Source of the DNA: Prolixibacteraceae bacterium | GTDB taxonomy: Bacteria; Bacteroidota; Bacteroidia; Bacteroidales; Prolixibacteraceae | Direction: 5' to 3' | NCBI GenBank assembly: GCA_027858715.1 | Contig: JAQICD010000218.1 | Location: 1-57,137, forward strand | Length of the DNA: 57,137 bases | Shown here: piece after piece, positions 36,729 to 45,256 of the stretch | Numbering within the stretch: the first letter of the stretch is position 1 | Layout: each line of letters starts with the position of its first letter | Notes under the pieces: generated by a model | What the model saw: only the letters and a program-made list of their open reading frames with translations | What the model was told of the DNA's origin: nothing | Database searches by the model: none | Program-made: the position numbers and the translations under genes

Positions 36729-38174
36729 ATGCATTTTATCGACTACTTTATTTTCGTTCTTTACATGGCAGCAATGCTTATGTTTGGCTTTTACTTTATG
36801 CGGCGTAACAAAACCGTTGACGATTACTTTGTGGGCAGCCGCAATATGAATCACTGGCACATTGGTCTGTCGGTAGTGGCTACCGATGTGGGTGGAGGAT
36901 TTTCAATTGGGTTGGGCGGATTAGGCTTTGTGATGGGGCTATCTGGGTCGTGGCTTTTGTTTACCGGGCTGGTAGGCGCCTGGCTGACCGGCGTGGTTTT
37001 GGTACCGGTTATTTCCCGGTACTCGAAATCGCACAACCTGCTGAGTTTTCCACAGTTTCTCGAAATAAAATACAATAAAAGGGTGAGTTTTATTGCCGGC
37101 ATTGTGTCGGCTGTTGGCTACCTCGGGTTTACCAGTTCGCAACTTTTGGCCGGCGCCAAACTTGCATCGACCGTTGTACCCGATTTAAGCCTTACCATTG
37201 CCTTGATGGTAATGGGTGTGGTAGCCGTGGTTTACACCTTTGCGGGCGGAATAAAAGCCGTAATTTATACCGACACCATTCAATGGATTGTATTGTTAGC
37301 AGGACTGATATTTATCGGAATTCCTTTCAGCTATGCTGAATTTGGTGGCCTTGAAGCTTCAAGAGACATTCTCCCCGATCATTTTTTCTCACTCACGAAT
37401 GTAACATGGCAGCAATTGCTCAACTGGGGCATTACCATTATTCCTATTTGGTTTATCGGAATGACGCTATACCAGCGTATTTACGCCTCGCGCGATGAAA
37501 AAACCGCTAAAAAAGCGTGGTTTATTGCCGGATTATTTGAATACCCGGTGATGGCTTTTTCGGGAGTTATACTTGGGCTCTATGCCCGACTGGCCTTTAT
37601 CGAAGGATACTTTCCGGCTTACCCCGACATCAGCGCTTTCGACCCTGAAATTGGAGTTCCAATGTTGCTGAAAACCATTTTACCCGTAGGCCTAACCGGG
37701 GTCATTCTATCGGTATATTTCTCAGCCATCATGTCAACCTCCGATAGCTGTTTAATGGCTTCGAGCGGCAATTTCCAGACCGACATTTTCAAAATCAATC
37801 CGAACAATCCCAAAGCCATAAAAATTTCGCAATTGTTTACATTTATTGTTGGAGCTATTGCCGTAATTATTGCCTTAAAAATCCCCAATGTACTTGAGCT
37901 AATGCTGTTGTCGTACGCCTTTATGGTTTCGGGACTATTTATTCCGGTGCTTGCTGCATTGTTCATGAAAAAACTAAACAGTTCAGCTGCAATCGCCTCG
38001 ATGGTTGTTGGCGGCGGAACGACATTAACGCTTATCATTCTTGGTACAGCATTGCCATTTGGACTAGACGCCAATGTGTTTGGCGTGTCTGCTTCGCTAC
38101 TGACTTTTGTAGTTGTTACTGCCCTGGCTGGAGCAAAACCGAAACCTACAACAAAAACAAAATCAACAAATTAA
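36729..38174 (+). CDS. Sodium:solute symporter family protein
   Basis: A 481-residue polytopic protein with about 12-13 membrane segments. The first helix and VDDYFVGSRNMNHW match the SSF N-terminus, and FAGGIKAVIYTDTIQW is the sodium:solute symporter signature. STSDSCLMASSG carries conserved sodium-site Ser residues. It lies 42 bases behind ablB, so uptake of lysine, an osmolyte or related amino compound is plausible, but this is inference from position. The last residues (KPKPTTKTKSTN) form a basic cytosolic tail. Confidence 0.88.
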   Translation: MHFIDYFIFVLYMAAMLMFGFYFMRRNKTVDDYFVGSRNMNHWHIGLSVVATDVGGGFSIGLGGLGFVMGLSGSWLLFTGLVGAWLTGVVLVPVISRYSKSHNLLSFPQFLEIKYNKRVSFIAGIVSAVGYLGFTSSQLLAGAKLASTVVPDLSLTIALMVMGVVAVVYTFAGGIKAVIYTDTIQWIVLLAGLIFIGIPFSYAEFGGLEASRDILPDHFFSLTNVTWQQLLNWGITIIPIWFIGMTLYQRIYASRDEKTAKKAWFIAGLFEYPVMAFSGVILGLYARLAFIEGYFPAYPDISAFDPEIGVPMLLKTILPVGLTGVILSVYFSAIMSTSDSCLMASSGNFQTDIFKINPNNPKAIKISQLFTFIVGAIAVIIALKIPNVLELMLLSYAFMVSGLFIPVLAALFMKKLNSSAAIASMVVGGGTTLTLIILGTALPFGLDANVFGVSASLLTFVVVTALAGAKPKPTTKTKSTN

Positions 38175-38365
38175 CACTTTAGCAGGAAAGATATTCTGGT
38201 GTAAATCTACAAACACATCCTTAAACAAAAGATGAAAAGCAGTCACCAACGAAGATAAAATTTCAGCGATAAACAACAAGACCAATTCCGTTGAAACAAC
38301 TTATTTTCCCGAGAACAGACAAACTACAGGAAACAGGTTTTGATAAACCTGGGCATAATAACATC

Positions 38366-38872
38366 CTACAAATAATCGTTCGCAATAAGATCATCAACAA
38401 TAGCATAAACCACCGGGCAAACTTCACAATTCTTAATGGTCAAATTCATAATTTGTATCATCTTACGTCGGTCGGTATGTGGATATTCGCGGCAGGCTTT
38501 GGGGCGGTTTTCATAAACCATGCAATAATTATCGGGCATTAAAAACGGACAAGGTGTTTGTTTGAATACAAAATCACCCTCATCATCCATGTAAAAATAT
38601 TCTTCGATTAAATCGGTCGCTTTTCGCCTGAAATGCTTTGCCAAACGGTCGATGTCTTTCTCGGTAACAATAGGGCTGATAGAACTACAACAATTGGCAC
38701 ACTCCAGACAATCGAACTGTTCGAAAGCTTCTTCGTGTAACACATGAAAAAGATTGTCGAGATTTTTAGGTTTCTTTTTCTTTACTTTCTGCAAAAAGGC
38801 GTTAATGCTTTTTGAATTATGCTTAACCACCCCCCTTAACTCTTGCGGCGTTTTGTATTCAATTGTCTTCAA
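38366..38872 (-). CDS. YkgJ-family cysteine-cluster protein
   Basis: A 168-residue protein with the Cys pattern of the YkgJ family (PF03692): LECANCCSSISPIV early, CPFLMPDNYCMVYENRPKAC in the middle and CEVCP near the end, in all at least nine Cys. Family members are thought to bind zinc or an iron-sulfur cluster; function is unknown. It lies 26 bases after the EamA gene and is probably in its operon. Confidence 0.88.
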   Translation of the reverse strand: MKTIEYKTPQELRGVVKHNSKSINAFLQKVKKKKPKNLDNLFHVLHEEAFEQFDCLECANCCSSISPIVTEKDIDRLAKHFRRKATDLIEEYFYMDDEGDFVFKQTPCPFLMPDNYCMVYENRPKACREYPHTDRRKMIQIMNLTIKNCEVCPVVYAIVDDLIANDYL

Positions 38873-38898
38873 AATATTTATTTGAATTTTATGTAAAA

Positions 38899-39819
38899 TT
38901 AGGTTCGCGGCACCGGCTGATGCTTCCTGAAACGCTTTTTCAGACTCAACTGAGCAACAAACAACCCCCCAATCACCAGTGCAATGCCAATCCCCTTCTG
39001 AAAGCCGGGCAGCTCATCCAGAATAAACCAACTAAACAGGGCAGTAAATACCGGGATTATATTTGTAAACATGTTTGCTTTGGTAATTCCGAGGTAACGT
39101 ACACTGTAGGTTAAAAATATAAAAGCAAAAGTTGAAGCAAAAATAGCCAGATAAACAATCGCCAGAATGGCATCCCAGTCGAGAGGCGTATTCATAAACC
39201 TGTTCTTTTCGAAAGCCAGCCAGAAAGGAAAAAAATAAACCGAACCAATAATATTCTGAAAAAGAATGATGGAAATAGTATTCATCCGATCCGATATATT
39301 CTGCAAAACAACCGTATAACCAACCGCTGCAATTACAGCACCAAACTGCAACATTACACCCAACGGCGAAGCAGTTAACCCAGCACCAAATTCAACAATT
39401 ACAAGCGTAACTCCAAAGAATGAAACGATTATGCCCAGCAGGTTCTTAACCGTAATCTTTTCTTTATAAAACAAGAAAGCGGCAACCGGTGCTACCAGTG
39501 GCACTGTGGCAATAATCACCGATGCAACTGTTGACGAAAGGTACTGCAAGCCAAAGCTTTCGCCCATAAAATACAGAAAAGGCTCAAAAAAAGTCAGCAA
39601 CAACAGGTATTTAAAATCTTTTTTATTGGGAATAACCAATTTGCGGGCAACTTTGGTATATATAAAAATGATAAAGGTCGAAATTACCAGTCGCGACAAC
39701 ACAATGGTTAAAGGCCCGTACGACACATTCGCCTGCTTGAACCAAACAAACGAAATGGCAAAAAACATCATCGAAAGTACAATAGCACTATATACCTTTA
39801 CCGGCTTCTGGTATTCCAT
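38899..39819 (-). CDS. EamA-family (DMT) permease
   Basis: A 306-residue membrane protein with about ten hydrophobic segments in two related halves (FYKEKITVKNLLGIIVSFFG and FILDELPGFQKGIGIALVIGG). The track start at 39867 adds 16 residues that are hydrophilic and unlike the family; the Met at 39819 (MEYQKPVKVYSAIV) is preferred. The gene sits between the ZIP transporter (34 bp) and YkgJ (26 bp) genes. Substrate unknown; it is a second DMT permease besides that at 14564. Confidence 0.88.
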   Translation of the reverse strand: MEYQKPVKVYSAIVLSMMFFAISFVWFKQANVSYGPLTIVLSRLVISTFIIFIYTKVARKLVIPNKKDFKYLLLLTFFEPFLYFMGESFGLQYLSSTVASVIIATVPLVAPVAAFLFYKEKITVKNLLGIIVSFFGVTLVIVEFGAGLTASPLGVMLQFGAVIAAVGYTVVLQNISDRMNTISIILFQNIIGSVYFFPFWLAFEKNRFMNTPLDWDAILAIVYLAIFASTFAFIFLTYSVRYLGITKANMFTNIIPVFTALFSWFILDELPGFQKGIGIALVIGGLFVAQLSLKKRFRKHQPVPRT

Positions 39820-39853
39820 ATAAAAATATGTTAATTTTTGGTGCTTTACAATA

Positions 39854-40675
39854 TCAGGCCAACACAAACAAGCTCAATGCCATAACCAACATTCCGCTTA
39901 CCACACCATAAATCGAAAGGTGATGTTCGCCATACTCTTCAGCAGTGGGCAGCAGCTCATCGAGCGAGATAAACACCATAATACCTGCCACAGCAGCTAA
40001 AATAATTCCGGTGAAAATGCCCGAAGTTGCCGTAGTTAAAAACGGCATAATAAAAAGATAAGCCAGTAAACCACCAACAGGCTCAGCCAGTCCCGATGAA
40101 AAAGAAAGCAAGAATGCTTTTCTTCTGCTTCCGGTAGCATAATAAATAGGTACCGAAATGGCAATTCCTTCAGGAATATTGTGAATGGCAATGGCTAACG
40201 CAATGGCAACCCCAACCTTGGGGTCGTTCAGAGCCGACATAAAAGTGGCAATTCCTTCGGGAAAGTTGTGAATAGCAAGTGCAATTGCTGTCATTATACC
40301 CATACGGTACAGACGGTTAAATTTTTCCTCTTTGCGGGTATCGTGCATATCCTCAACCGGTCGTACCTCATGGGGGTTTTCCATCGACGGAATAAATTTA
40401 TCGATAAGTGCAATAATCAACATTCCGGCAAAAAAAGAAGCAATGGTGTAAAACAACGAACGTTTTTCACTGAAGCTTAAGACAAGTTCATCCAGTGCCG
40501 AAGGGAAAATTTCGACGAAAGAAACATAGATCATCACTCCGGCAGAAAAGCCTAAAATGTATGAAAGGAGCTTGGTATTTGTTCTGTTCGTAAAGAAAGC
40601 GAGGGCACTTCCAATTCCCGTTGAAAGCCCGGCAAATAAAGTCAAAAGTGCTGCAATCCAAAAATTATCAATCAT
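39854..40675 (-). CDS. ZIP-family divalent metal transporter (ZupT-like)
   Basis: A 273-residue transporter with about eight membrane segments. Both ZIP metal-binding motifs are present: IHNFPEGIATFMSAL and IHNIPEGIAISVPIYY in helices 4 and 5, with His, Asn, Pro and Glu that bind the metal. A His/Glu/Asp-rich cytosolic loop (VRPVEDMHDTRKEEK) lies between helices 3 and 4. It probably imports Zn or Fe. It is the first gene of a likely three-gene minus-strand unit and is divergent from the ferredoxin gene. Confidence 0.92.
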   Translation of the reverse strand: MIDNFWIAALLTLFAGLSTGIGSALAFFTNRTNTKLLSYILGFSAGVMIYVSFVEIFPSALDELVLSFSEKRSLFYTIASFFAGMLIIALIDKFIPSMENPHEVRPVEDMHDTRKEEKFNRLYRMGIMTAIALAIHNFPEGIATFMSALNDPKVGVAIALAIAIHNIPEGIAISVPIYYATGSRRKAFLLSFSSGLAEPVGGLLAYLFIMPFLTTATSGIFTGIILAAVAGIMVFISLDELLPTAEEYGEHHLSIYGVVSGMLVMALSLFVLA

Positions 40676-40764
40676 TTACAATTCGTTTTTTTATAATTAA
40701 ACAAAATGAAAAGTTTATTTTTTGTTAAGTGCATCTACTCTAATAATTCTGGCTTAAATATACC

Positions 40765-40794
40765 TTTGATTTTTGAAATAAGTTGCTACTTTTG
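40765..40794 (+). promoter_or_regulatory. Promoter of the ferredoxin gene
   Basis: TTTG (40765-40768), an 18-base spacer and TACTTTTG (40787-40794) form a near-perfect Bacteroidota promoter, 38 bp before the ATG. Confidence 0.75.
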
Positions 40795-40832
40795 CTCATA
40801 AATTATTGGTATAAATTTAAAGAGTTAATATT

Positions 40833-41000
40833 ATGGCTTATGTAATTTCTGACGAATGTACCGCATGTGGTACTTGTATCGATGAATGCCCTGTAGAGGC
40901 AATCGCTGAAGGTGATATCTATACAATTGACCCTGAACTATGTACTGACTGCGGTTCATGTGTTGAAGTTTGTCCTGTTGAAGCAATTTCACCAGAATAA
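40833..41000 (+). CDS. 2[4Fe-4S] ferredoxin (absent from ORF track)
   Basis: A 55-residue protein: two tandem cluster motifs, CTACGTCIDECP at residues 9-20 and CTDCGSCVEVCP at 37-48, each a C-x2-C-x2-C-x3-C-P arrangement. This is the short clostridial-type ferredoxin used by pyruvate:ferredoxin oxidoreductase, hydrogenases and Rnf in anaerobes. Eight Cys, highly acidic, no extension. The gene has its own strong promoter and terminator, so it is monocistronic and probably highly expressed. Its presence fits an anaerobic or facultative lifestyle. Confidence 0.96.
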   Translation: MAYVISDECTACGTCIDECPVEAIAEGDIYTIDPELCTDCGSCVEVCPVEAISPE

Positions 41001-41050
41001 CATTTGACTCAGCATTAAAGTCAATAAAAATTTCAGATTTCTACAATCCG

Positions 41051-41085
41051 AAAAGGGTGTCCCAAATAAAAGGACACCTTTTTTT
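41051..41085 (+). terminator. Terminator of the ferredoxin gene
   Basis: A stem GGTGTCC / GGACACC, extended by A-T pairs, with a 9-base loop and a run of seven T. Confidence 0.88.
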
Positions 41086-41141
41086 GTAACATAAACACCA
41101 TTCACATCAGTATATCCTTCTCATTTTTGTATTTTTGTTAA

Positions 41142-41642
41142 GTGAAAAAGAAAAACTTAAAATACAGAACAAGGGCAATGTTTATTCACAAAGCACTGAA
41201 AAACAACAAACGAAAGGTGCATTTCCCTTCAGCCACCAAGGTTAAAACTATCGGGATAATATGTGATGCCAATAATAACGAAACCAGCCTGTCGATACCA
41301 TTTATCAAAAATGCAAAACATTCTGTATTGAAAATCCACAATACCAGACGCCCCAAACAAAACAGCGATATGGCTGTTTATAAGTCGGATCGAAATTTAT
41401 TGGGGCTGCCCACCAAAAAATGGATAATACCATTTATTGACGAAACATTCGACATTTTGATTGATCTGACCGATGGAACAAATCAAGCAATAGAGTATAT
41501 TTGTGCGCGATCGGTTGCCGGTTTTAAAACCGGCACAAACCCCGAAAGCCGGGTTTACGACCTGATTATCAAGCATAATTTTGAAAATTCAAATAGCTTT
41601 ATAAACGAGATTGAACGAACATTAAATAATCTGAATCAATAA
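41142..41642 (+). CDS. DUF6913-like protein
   Basis: A protein of 166 residues from GTG at 41142. A TATTTTTG -7-like box ends only five bases before that GTG, so the ATG at 41178 (MFIHKALKNN) may be the real start, giving 154 residues. The C-terminal part (DETFDILIDLTDGTNQAIEY then SVAGFKTG) matches my memory of DUF6913, a Bacteroidota family of unknown function often found next to dapA, as here. No catalytic motif is evident. Confidence 0.65.
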   Translation: MKKKNLKYRTRAMFIHKALKNNKRKVHFPSATKVKTIGIICDANNNETSLSIPFIKNAKHSVLKIHNTRRPKQNSDMAVYKSDRNLLGLPTKKWIIPFIDETFDILIDLTDGTNQAIEYICARSVAGFKTGTNPESRVYDLIIKHNFENSNSFINEIERTLNNLNQ

Positions 41643-41670
41643 TCCCCAGTTTCGTTAAATATTGGGGATT
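41641..41670 (+). terminator. Hairpin at the stop of the DUF6913-like gene
   Basis: An 8-bp stem AATCCCCA / TGGGGATT begins within the stop codon, with a 14-base loop. There is only a weak T tract, so it may attenuate rather than terminate. Confidence 0.4.
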
Positions 41671-41723
41671 CGATTTAATAATATTATTTTAAGGCCAATA
41701 TAAATACAAATGAACATTGATTT

Positions 41724-42599
41724 ATGGAAAACATTCTAAAAGGAACCGGACCCGCATTAGTAACTCCCTTCAAAAAAGATTTAAGTGTTGACTATGATGC
41801 ACTTGAAAAAGTTCTGGAATACGTTATCAATGGTGGAGTCGATTTTTTAGTTGCGCTTGGAACTACGGCTGAAACAGCCACGTTATCGCACGAAGAACGC
41901 CACGAGGTTTACCGATATATTAAAAAAGTAAATAACAAACGACTACCACTTGTGGTGGGTTTTGGTGGCAACAATACTGCCGAGGTAATCGAACATATCA
42001 AAAAAGCCAATTTTGAAGATGTAAATGCCATCTTATCGGTTGTGCCATATTACAACAAGCCCAACCAGGAAGGGCTGTACCGACACTTTATGGCCATTGC
42101 CGAAGTTTGTCCGGTGCCCCTTATTTTATACAACGTTCCCGGACGTACAGGCGTAAACATGGACGCTGAAACGACAATCAGACTTGCCAAAGCCTCTGAT
42201 AAGTTTATCGGAATTAAAGAAGCATCAGGCGATATTGAACAGGTAAAAACCATTATCAAAAATGCGCCTAAAGGATTTCTGGTACTCAGTGGTGAAGATG
42301 GTTTGATTAACGAGATCGCATCACTTGGTGGCAATGGGGTTATTTCGGTACTGGCAAACGCATTTCCAAAACGTACGGTTGAGTTAACAAATAAAAGCAT
42401 TGAAAATGCGGCAGCTGCAAAGTCGTTACAAGATGATTTTGCCGACCTCATTGAACTTCTGTTTATCGAAGGAAACCCCGCAGGTGTTAAGGCCGCACTG
42501 AACCAAAAAGGGCTCATAGAGAATGTTTTACGGCTTCCGCTATGTCCGGTAAGCGACGAAACATATAAGAAAATCAGCCTTGTAATGGACGAGCAGTAA
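41724..42599 (+). CDS. dapA: 4-hydroxy-tetrahydrodipicolinate synthase
   Basis: A 291-residue TIM-barrel lyase/aldolase-family enzyme that condenses pyruvate with aspartate semialdehyde, the first committed step to diaminopimelate and lysine. The Schiff-base Lys is Lys165 (GIKEASGD). Tyr136 (LYNVPGRTG) and the GTTAE motif at 46-50 are the other active-site parts. Two bases separate it from nspC, so the genes are co-transcribed; both pathways draw on aspartate semialdehyde. Confidence 0.95.
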   Translation: MENILKGTGPALVTPFKKDLSVDYDALEKVLEYVINGGVDFLVALGTTAETATLSHEERHEVYRYIKKVNNKRLPLVVGFGGNNTAEVIEHIKKANFEDVNAILSVVPYYNKPNQEGLYRHFMAIAEVCPVPLILYNVPGRTGVNMDAETTIRLAKASDKFIGIKEASGDIEQVKTIIKNAPKGFLVLSGEDGLINEIASLGGNGVISVLANAFPKRTVELTNKSIENAAAAKSLQDDFADLIELLFIEGNPAGVKAALNQKGLIENVLRLPLCPVSDETYKKISLVMDEQ

Positions 42600-42601
42600 T
42601 T

Positions 42602-43744
42602 ATGGCCATCGATTTCTCTAAAGTACCTTCGCCATGTTTTGTACTCGACGAGCAGTTGCTTGAGAAAAACCTGAAACTTATTGCTTCGGTTAAACAACGT
42701 GCCGGAGTCGAAATCATTTTGGCTTTTAAAGGTTTTGCCATGTGGGGTGCATTTCCTCTGGTAAAAAAATATATAGGCTCAACCACAGCCAGTTCGCTCA
42801 ATGAAGCACGACTGGCCAACGATTTTTTTGGTGCGCCGGCACATACTTATGCACCGGTTTATACGCAAAATGATTTCCCGGCTATTATCAAAAACTCGAG
42901 CCATATTACCTTTAACTCACTTACCCAGTTTGAGCGTTTTTTGCCAATGATTAAGCAGTCGGCAAAAAACATTTCAGTTGGGCTACGGGTTAACCCCGAA
43001 TATTCTGAGGTTGAAACAGAACTATACAACCCATGCGCCCCCGGGTCTCGACTGGGAGTAACAGCTGAACAACTGCCCGATCTGCTACCTGCCGAAATTG
43101 AAGGACTTCATTTTCATACTTTATGCGAATCGAAATCGTTCGACCTTGAAAAAACACTTCAGGCTTTTGAGCTAAAATTCGGAAAGTACTTCAGCCGGAT
43201 AAAATGGATAAACATGGGTGGCGGTCACCTTATGACTCATAAAGATTACGACGTTGAACATCTGATTTCGGTACTTACCGGTTTCAGGCAACGAACTGGT
43301 CTTAAGGTTATTCTGGAACCGGGCAGCGCCTTTGCTTGGGAAACCGGCTACCTGATTTCGACCATCAACGATATTGTTGAAAATAAAGGCATAAAAACAG
43401 CTATGCTCGATGTATCGTTTGCTGCACACATGCCCGACTGCCTCGAAATGCCCTACAAGCCAAGAATTACCGACAGTTATTTCGAGCCTGTTCCGGGCAA
43501 ACCCACCTACCGTATGGGTGGAAACTCATGCTTGTCGGGCGACTACGTAGGGTTTTGGTCGTTTGATAAAGAACTCGAAGTTGGCGACCAAATTATTTTT
43601 GAAGATATGATTCATTACACCATGGTGAAAACAACCTTTTTTAATGGTGTTCAGCATCCAGCAATCGGTACATGGAACGACACTACAGGCTTTAAACTAC
43701 TGCGCGAATTCACTTTTGAGGACTATAAAAATAAGCTCTCGTAA
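42602..43744 (+). CDS. nspC: Carboxynorspermidine / carboxyspermidine decarboxylase
   Basis: A 380-residue PLP enzyme of the alanine-racemase-fold group. It decarboxylates carboxynorspermidine or carboxyspermidine to the final triamine. The PLP lysine is Lys43 in AFKGFAMWG, MGGGHLMTHKDYD is the phosphate-side glycine loop and GNSCLSGDYVG is the C-terminal active-site Cys/Asp segment. Together with the dehydrogenase gene 200 bp downstream it gives the aspartate-semialdehyde route to spermidine or norspermidine, which is widespread in Bacteroidota without SpeE. Which triamine is made cannot be read here. Confidence 0.93.
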   Translation: MAIDFSKVPSPCFVLDEQLLEKNLKLIASVKQRAGVEIILAFKGFAMWGAFPLVKKYIGSTTASSLNEARLANDFFGAPAHTYAPVYTQNDFPAIIKNSSHITFNSLTQFERFLPMIKQSAKNISVGLRVNPEYSEVETELYNPCAPGSRLGVTAEQLPDLLPAEIEGLHFHTLCESKSFDLEKTLQAFELKFGKYFSRIKWINMGGGHLMTHKDYDVEHLISVLTGFRQRTGLKVILEPGSAFAWETGYLISTINDIVENKGIKTAMLDVSFAAHMPDCLEMPYKPRITDSYFEPVPGKPTYRMGGNSCLSGDYVGFWSFDKELEVGDQIIFEDMIHYTMVKTTFFNGVQHPAIGTWNDTTGFKLLREFTFEDYKNKLS

Positions 43745-43745
43745 T

Positions 43746-43823
43746 AAGAAACTCTGTTTAAGTTTTATCCTTAGGGATGTTTTTACGTCTTCCAAAAACA
43801 AAATTCAAACATACGAGTTTCTA
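43746..43823. repeat. Inverted repeat between nspC and the dehydrogenase gene
   Basis: AGAAACTC (43747-43754) pairs with GAGTTTCT (43815-43822), and inside it TGTTT pairs with AAACA. The right arm ACGAGTTTCTA (43813-43823) is identical to 31934-31944. It could be a terminator or a dispersed repeat copy. Confidence 0.45.
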
Positions 43824-43945
43824 AGTTAAAGTACTGCTCGTCATTTTGATTTTAAATCAAAATAATGGATATTGTCATTTCTTGTGATACGAATTATACC
43901 GATTTTTGAATTTATTTTTTGTTAACCTTTAAAATACAAGATATA

Positions 43946-45139
43946 GTGGGACGAGTATTAATAATTGGAGCTGGCGGTGTAGGAACCGTAGTAGCTCATA
44001 AAATGGCAGCCAACCCCGATGTTTTTACCGACATTATGCTGGCCAGCCGTACCAAAGCAAAATGCGATGCTATTGCAGAAGCCATTGGCGACAACCGCAT
44101 TAAAACAGCACAAGTAGATGCCAACAAAGTACCTGAACTGGTAAGCCTGATAAACAGTTTTAAACCTGACATTGTTGTTAATGTAGCACTACCGTATCAG
44201 GATTTGACCATTATGGATGCCTGCCTCGAAACCAAAACAGCTTACCTCGACACGGCAAACTACGAACCCGAAAACGAGGCTAAATTTGAATATAAATGGC
44301 AGTGGGCTTACAAAGACGAGTTTAAAAAAGCCGGCATTACAGCCATACTGGGTTGCGGTTTCGACCCGGGTGTTACAAGCATTTACACCGCTTACGCTGC
44401 AAAGCATCATTTCGACGAAATTCAGTATCTCGATATTGTTGATTGCAATGCCGGCGACCACGGAAAAGCTTTTGCCACAAACTTCAATCCCGAGATAAAC
44501 ATTCGCGAGGTTACCCAAAAAGGAAAGTACTGGGAAAACGGCGAATGGAAGCTTACCGAGCCTCACGAAATACACAAACCGCTAAAATATCCGAATATCG
44601 GACCTAAGGAATCGTACCTGATTTACCACGAAGAACTTGAATCACTGGTGAAAAATTTCCCAACGCTTAAGCGTGCACGCTTTTGGATGACGTTTGGTCA
44701 GGAATATCTTACCCATCTGCGGGTTATTCAAAATATTGGCATGGCAGGCATTGAGCCCGTTATCTACGAAGGCAAGGAAATTGTGCCCATTAAGTTTTTG
44801 AAAGCGGTACTGCCCGATCCCGGCGAACTGGGCGAGAACTACACCGGCGAAACATCAATTGGATGCCGTATTAAAGGACTAAAAGATGGCAAAGAAAAAA
44901 CATACTACATTTACAACAATTGCAGCCACGAAGCAGCCTACAAAGAAACCGGGGCACAAGGTGTAAGTTACACCACCGGCGTACCGGCAATGACTGGTGC
45001 CATGATGTACCTAAAAGGCATATGGACTGGTGCAGGTGTTTTCAATGTTGAAGAATTCAATCCCGACCCCTTCCTCGACGAAGTGGCCAAACAAGGCTTA
45101 CCCTGGGTTGAGCTTCACGATGTTGATTTAGAACTGTAA
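43946..45139 (+). CDS. Carboxynorspermidine / carboxyspermidine dehydrogenase (saccharopine dehydrogenase family)
   Basis: A 397-residue NAD(P)-dependent enzyme that reductively joins aspartate semialdehyde to putrescine or diaminopropane. The nucleotide-binding loop IGAGGVGTVVAHK is at about residues 6-18. GCGFDPGVTSIYTAYA and the tail motif (ALYM-like GVPAMTGAMMYLKG) match the family. The ORF track starts at TTG 43919; the GTG at 43946 (VGRVLIIGAGG) aligns with the usual MGxVLIIGAGG start and is preferred. It acts one step before NspC. Confidence 0.92.
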   Translation: MGRVLIIGAGGVGTVVAHKMAANPDVFTDIMLASRTKAKCDAIAEAIGDNRIKTAQVDANKVPELVSLINSFKPDIVVNVALPYQDLTIMDACLETKTAYLDTANYEPENEAKFEYKWQWAYKDEFKKAGITAILGCGFDPGVTSIYTAYAAKHHFDEIQYLDIVDCNAGDHGKAFATNFNPEINIREVTQKGKYWENGEWKLTEPHEIHKPLKYPNIGPKESYLIYHEELESLVKNFPTLKRARFWMTFGQEYLTHLRVIQNIGMAGIEPVIYEGKEIVPIKFLKAVLPDPGELGENYTGETSIGCRIKGLKDGKEKTYYIYNNCSHEAAYKETGAQGVSYTTGVPAMTGAMMYLKGIWTGAGVFNVEEFNPDPFLDEVAKQGLPWVELHDVDLEL

Positions 45140-45167
45140 AACATAACACCTTAGTATTGCCAGCATG

Positions 45168-45183
45168 GCTAATTACAATTAGC
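45168..45183. repeat. Tight inverted repeat between convergent genes
   Basis: GCTAATT-AC-AATTAGC, followed by TTTACTG. The 2-base centre is too short for a normal hairpin loop, so it is a weak bidirectional terminator or a protein-binding site. Confidence 0.35.
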
Positions 45184-45256
45184 TTTACTGTGTTTGTATT
45201 ACAATAATTACGCAAGCCATTAATTTATATTCAAAAATACACAGGCATAAGAAGCA

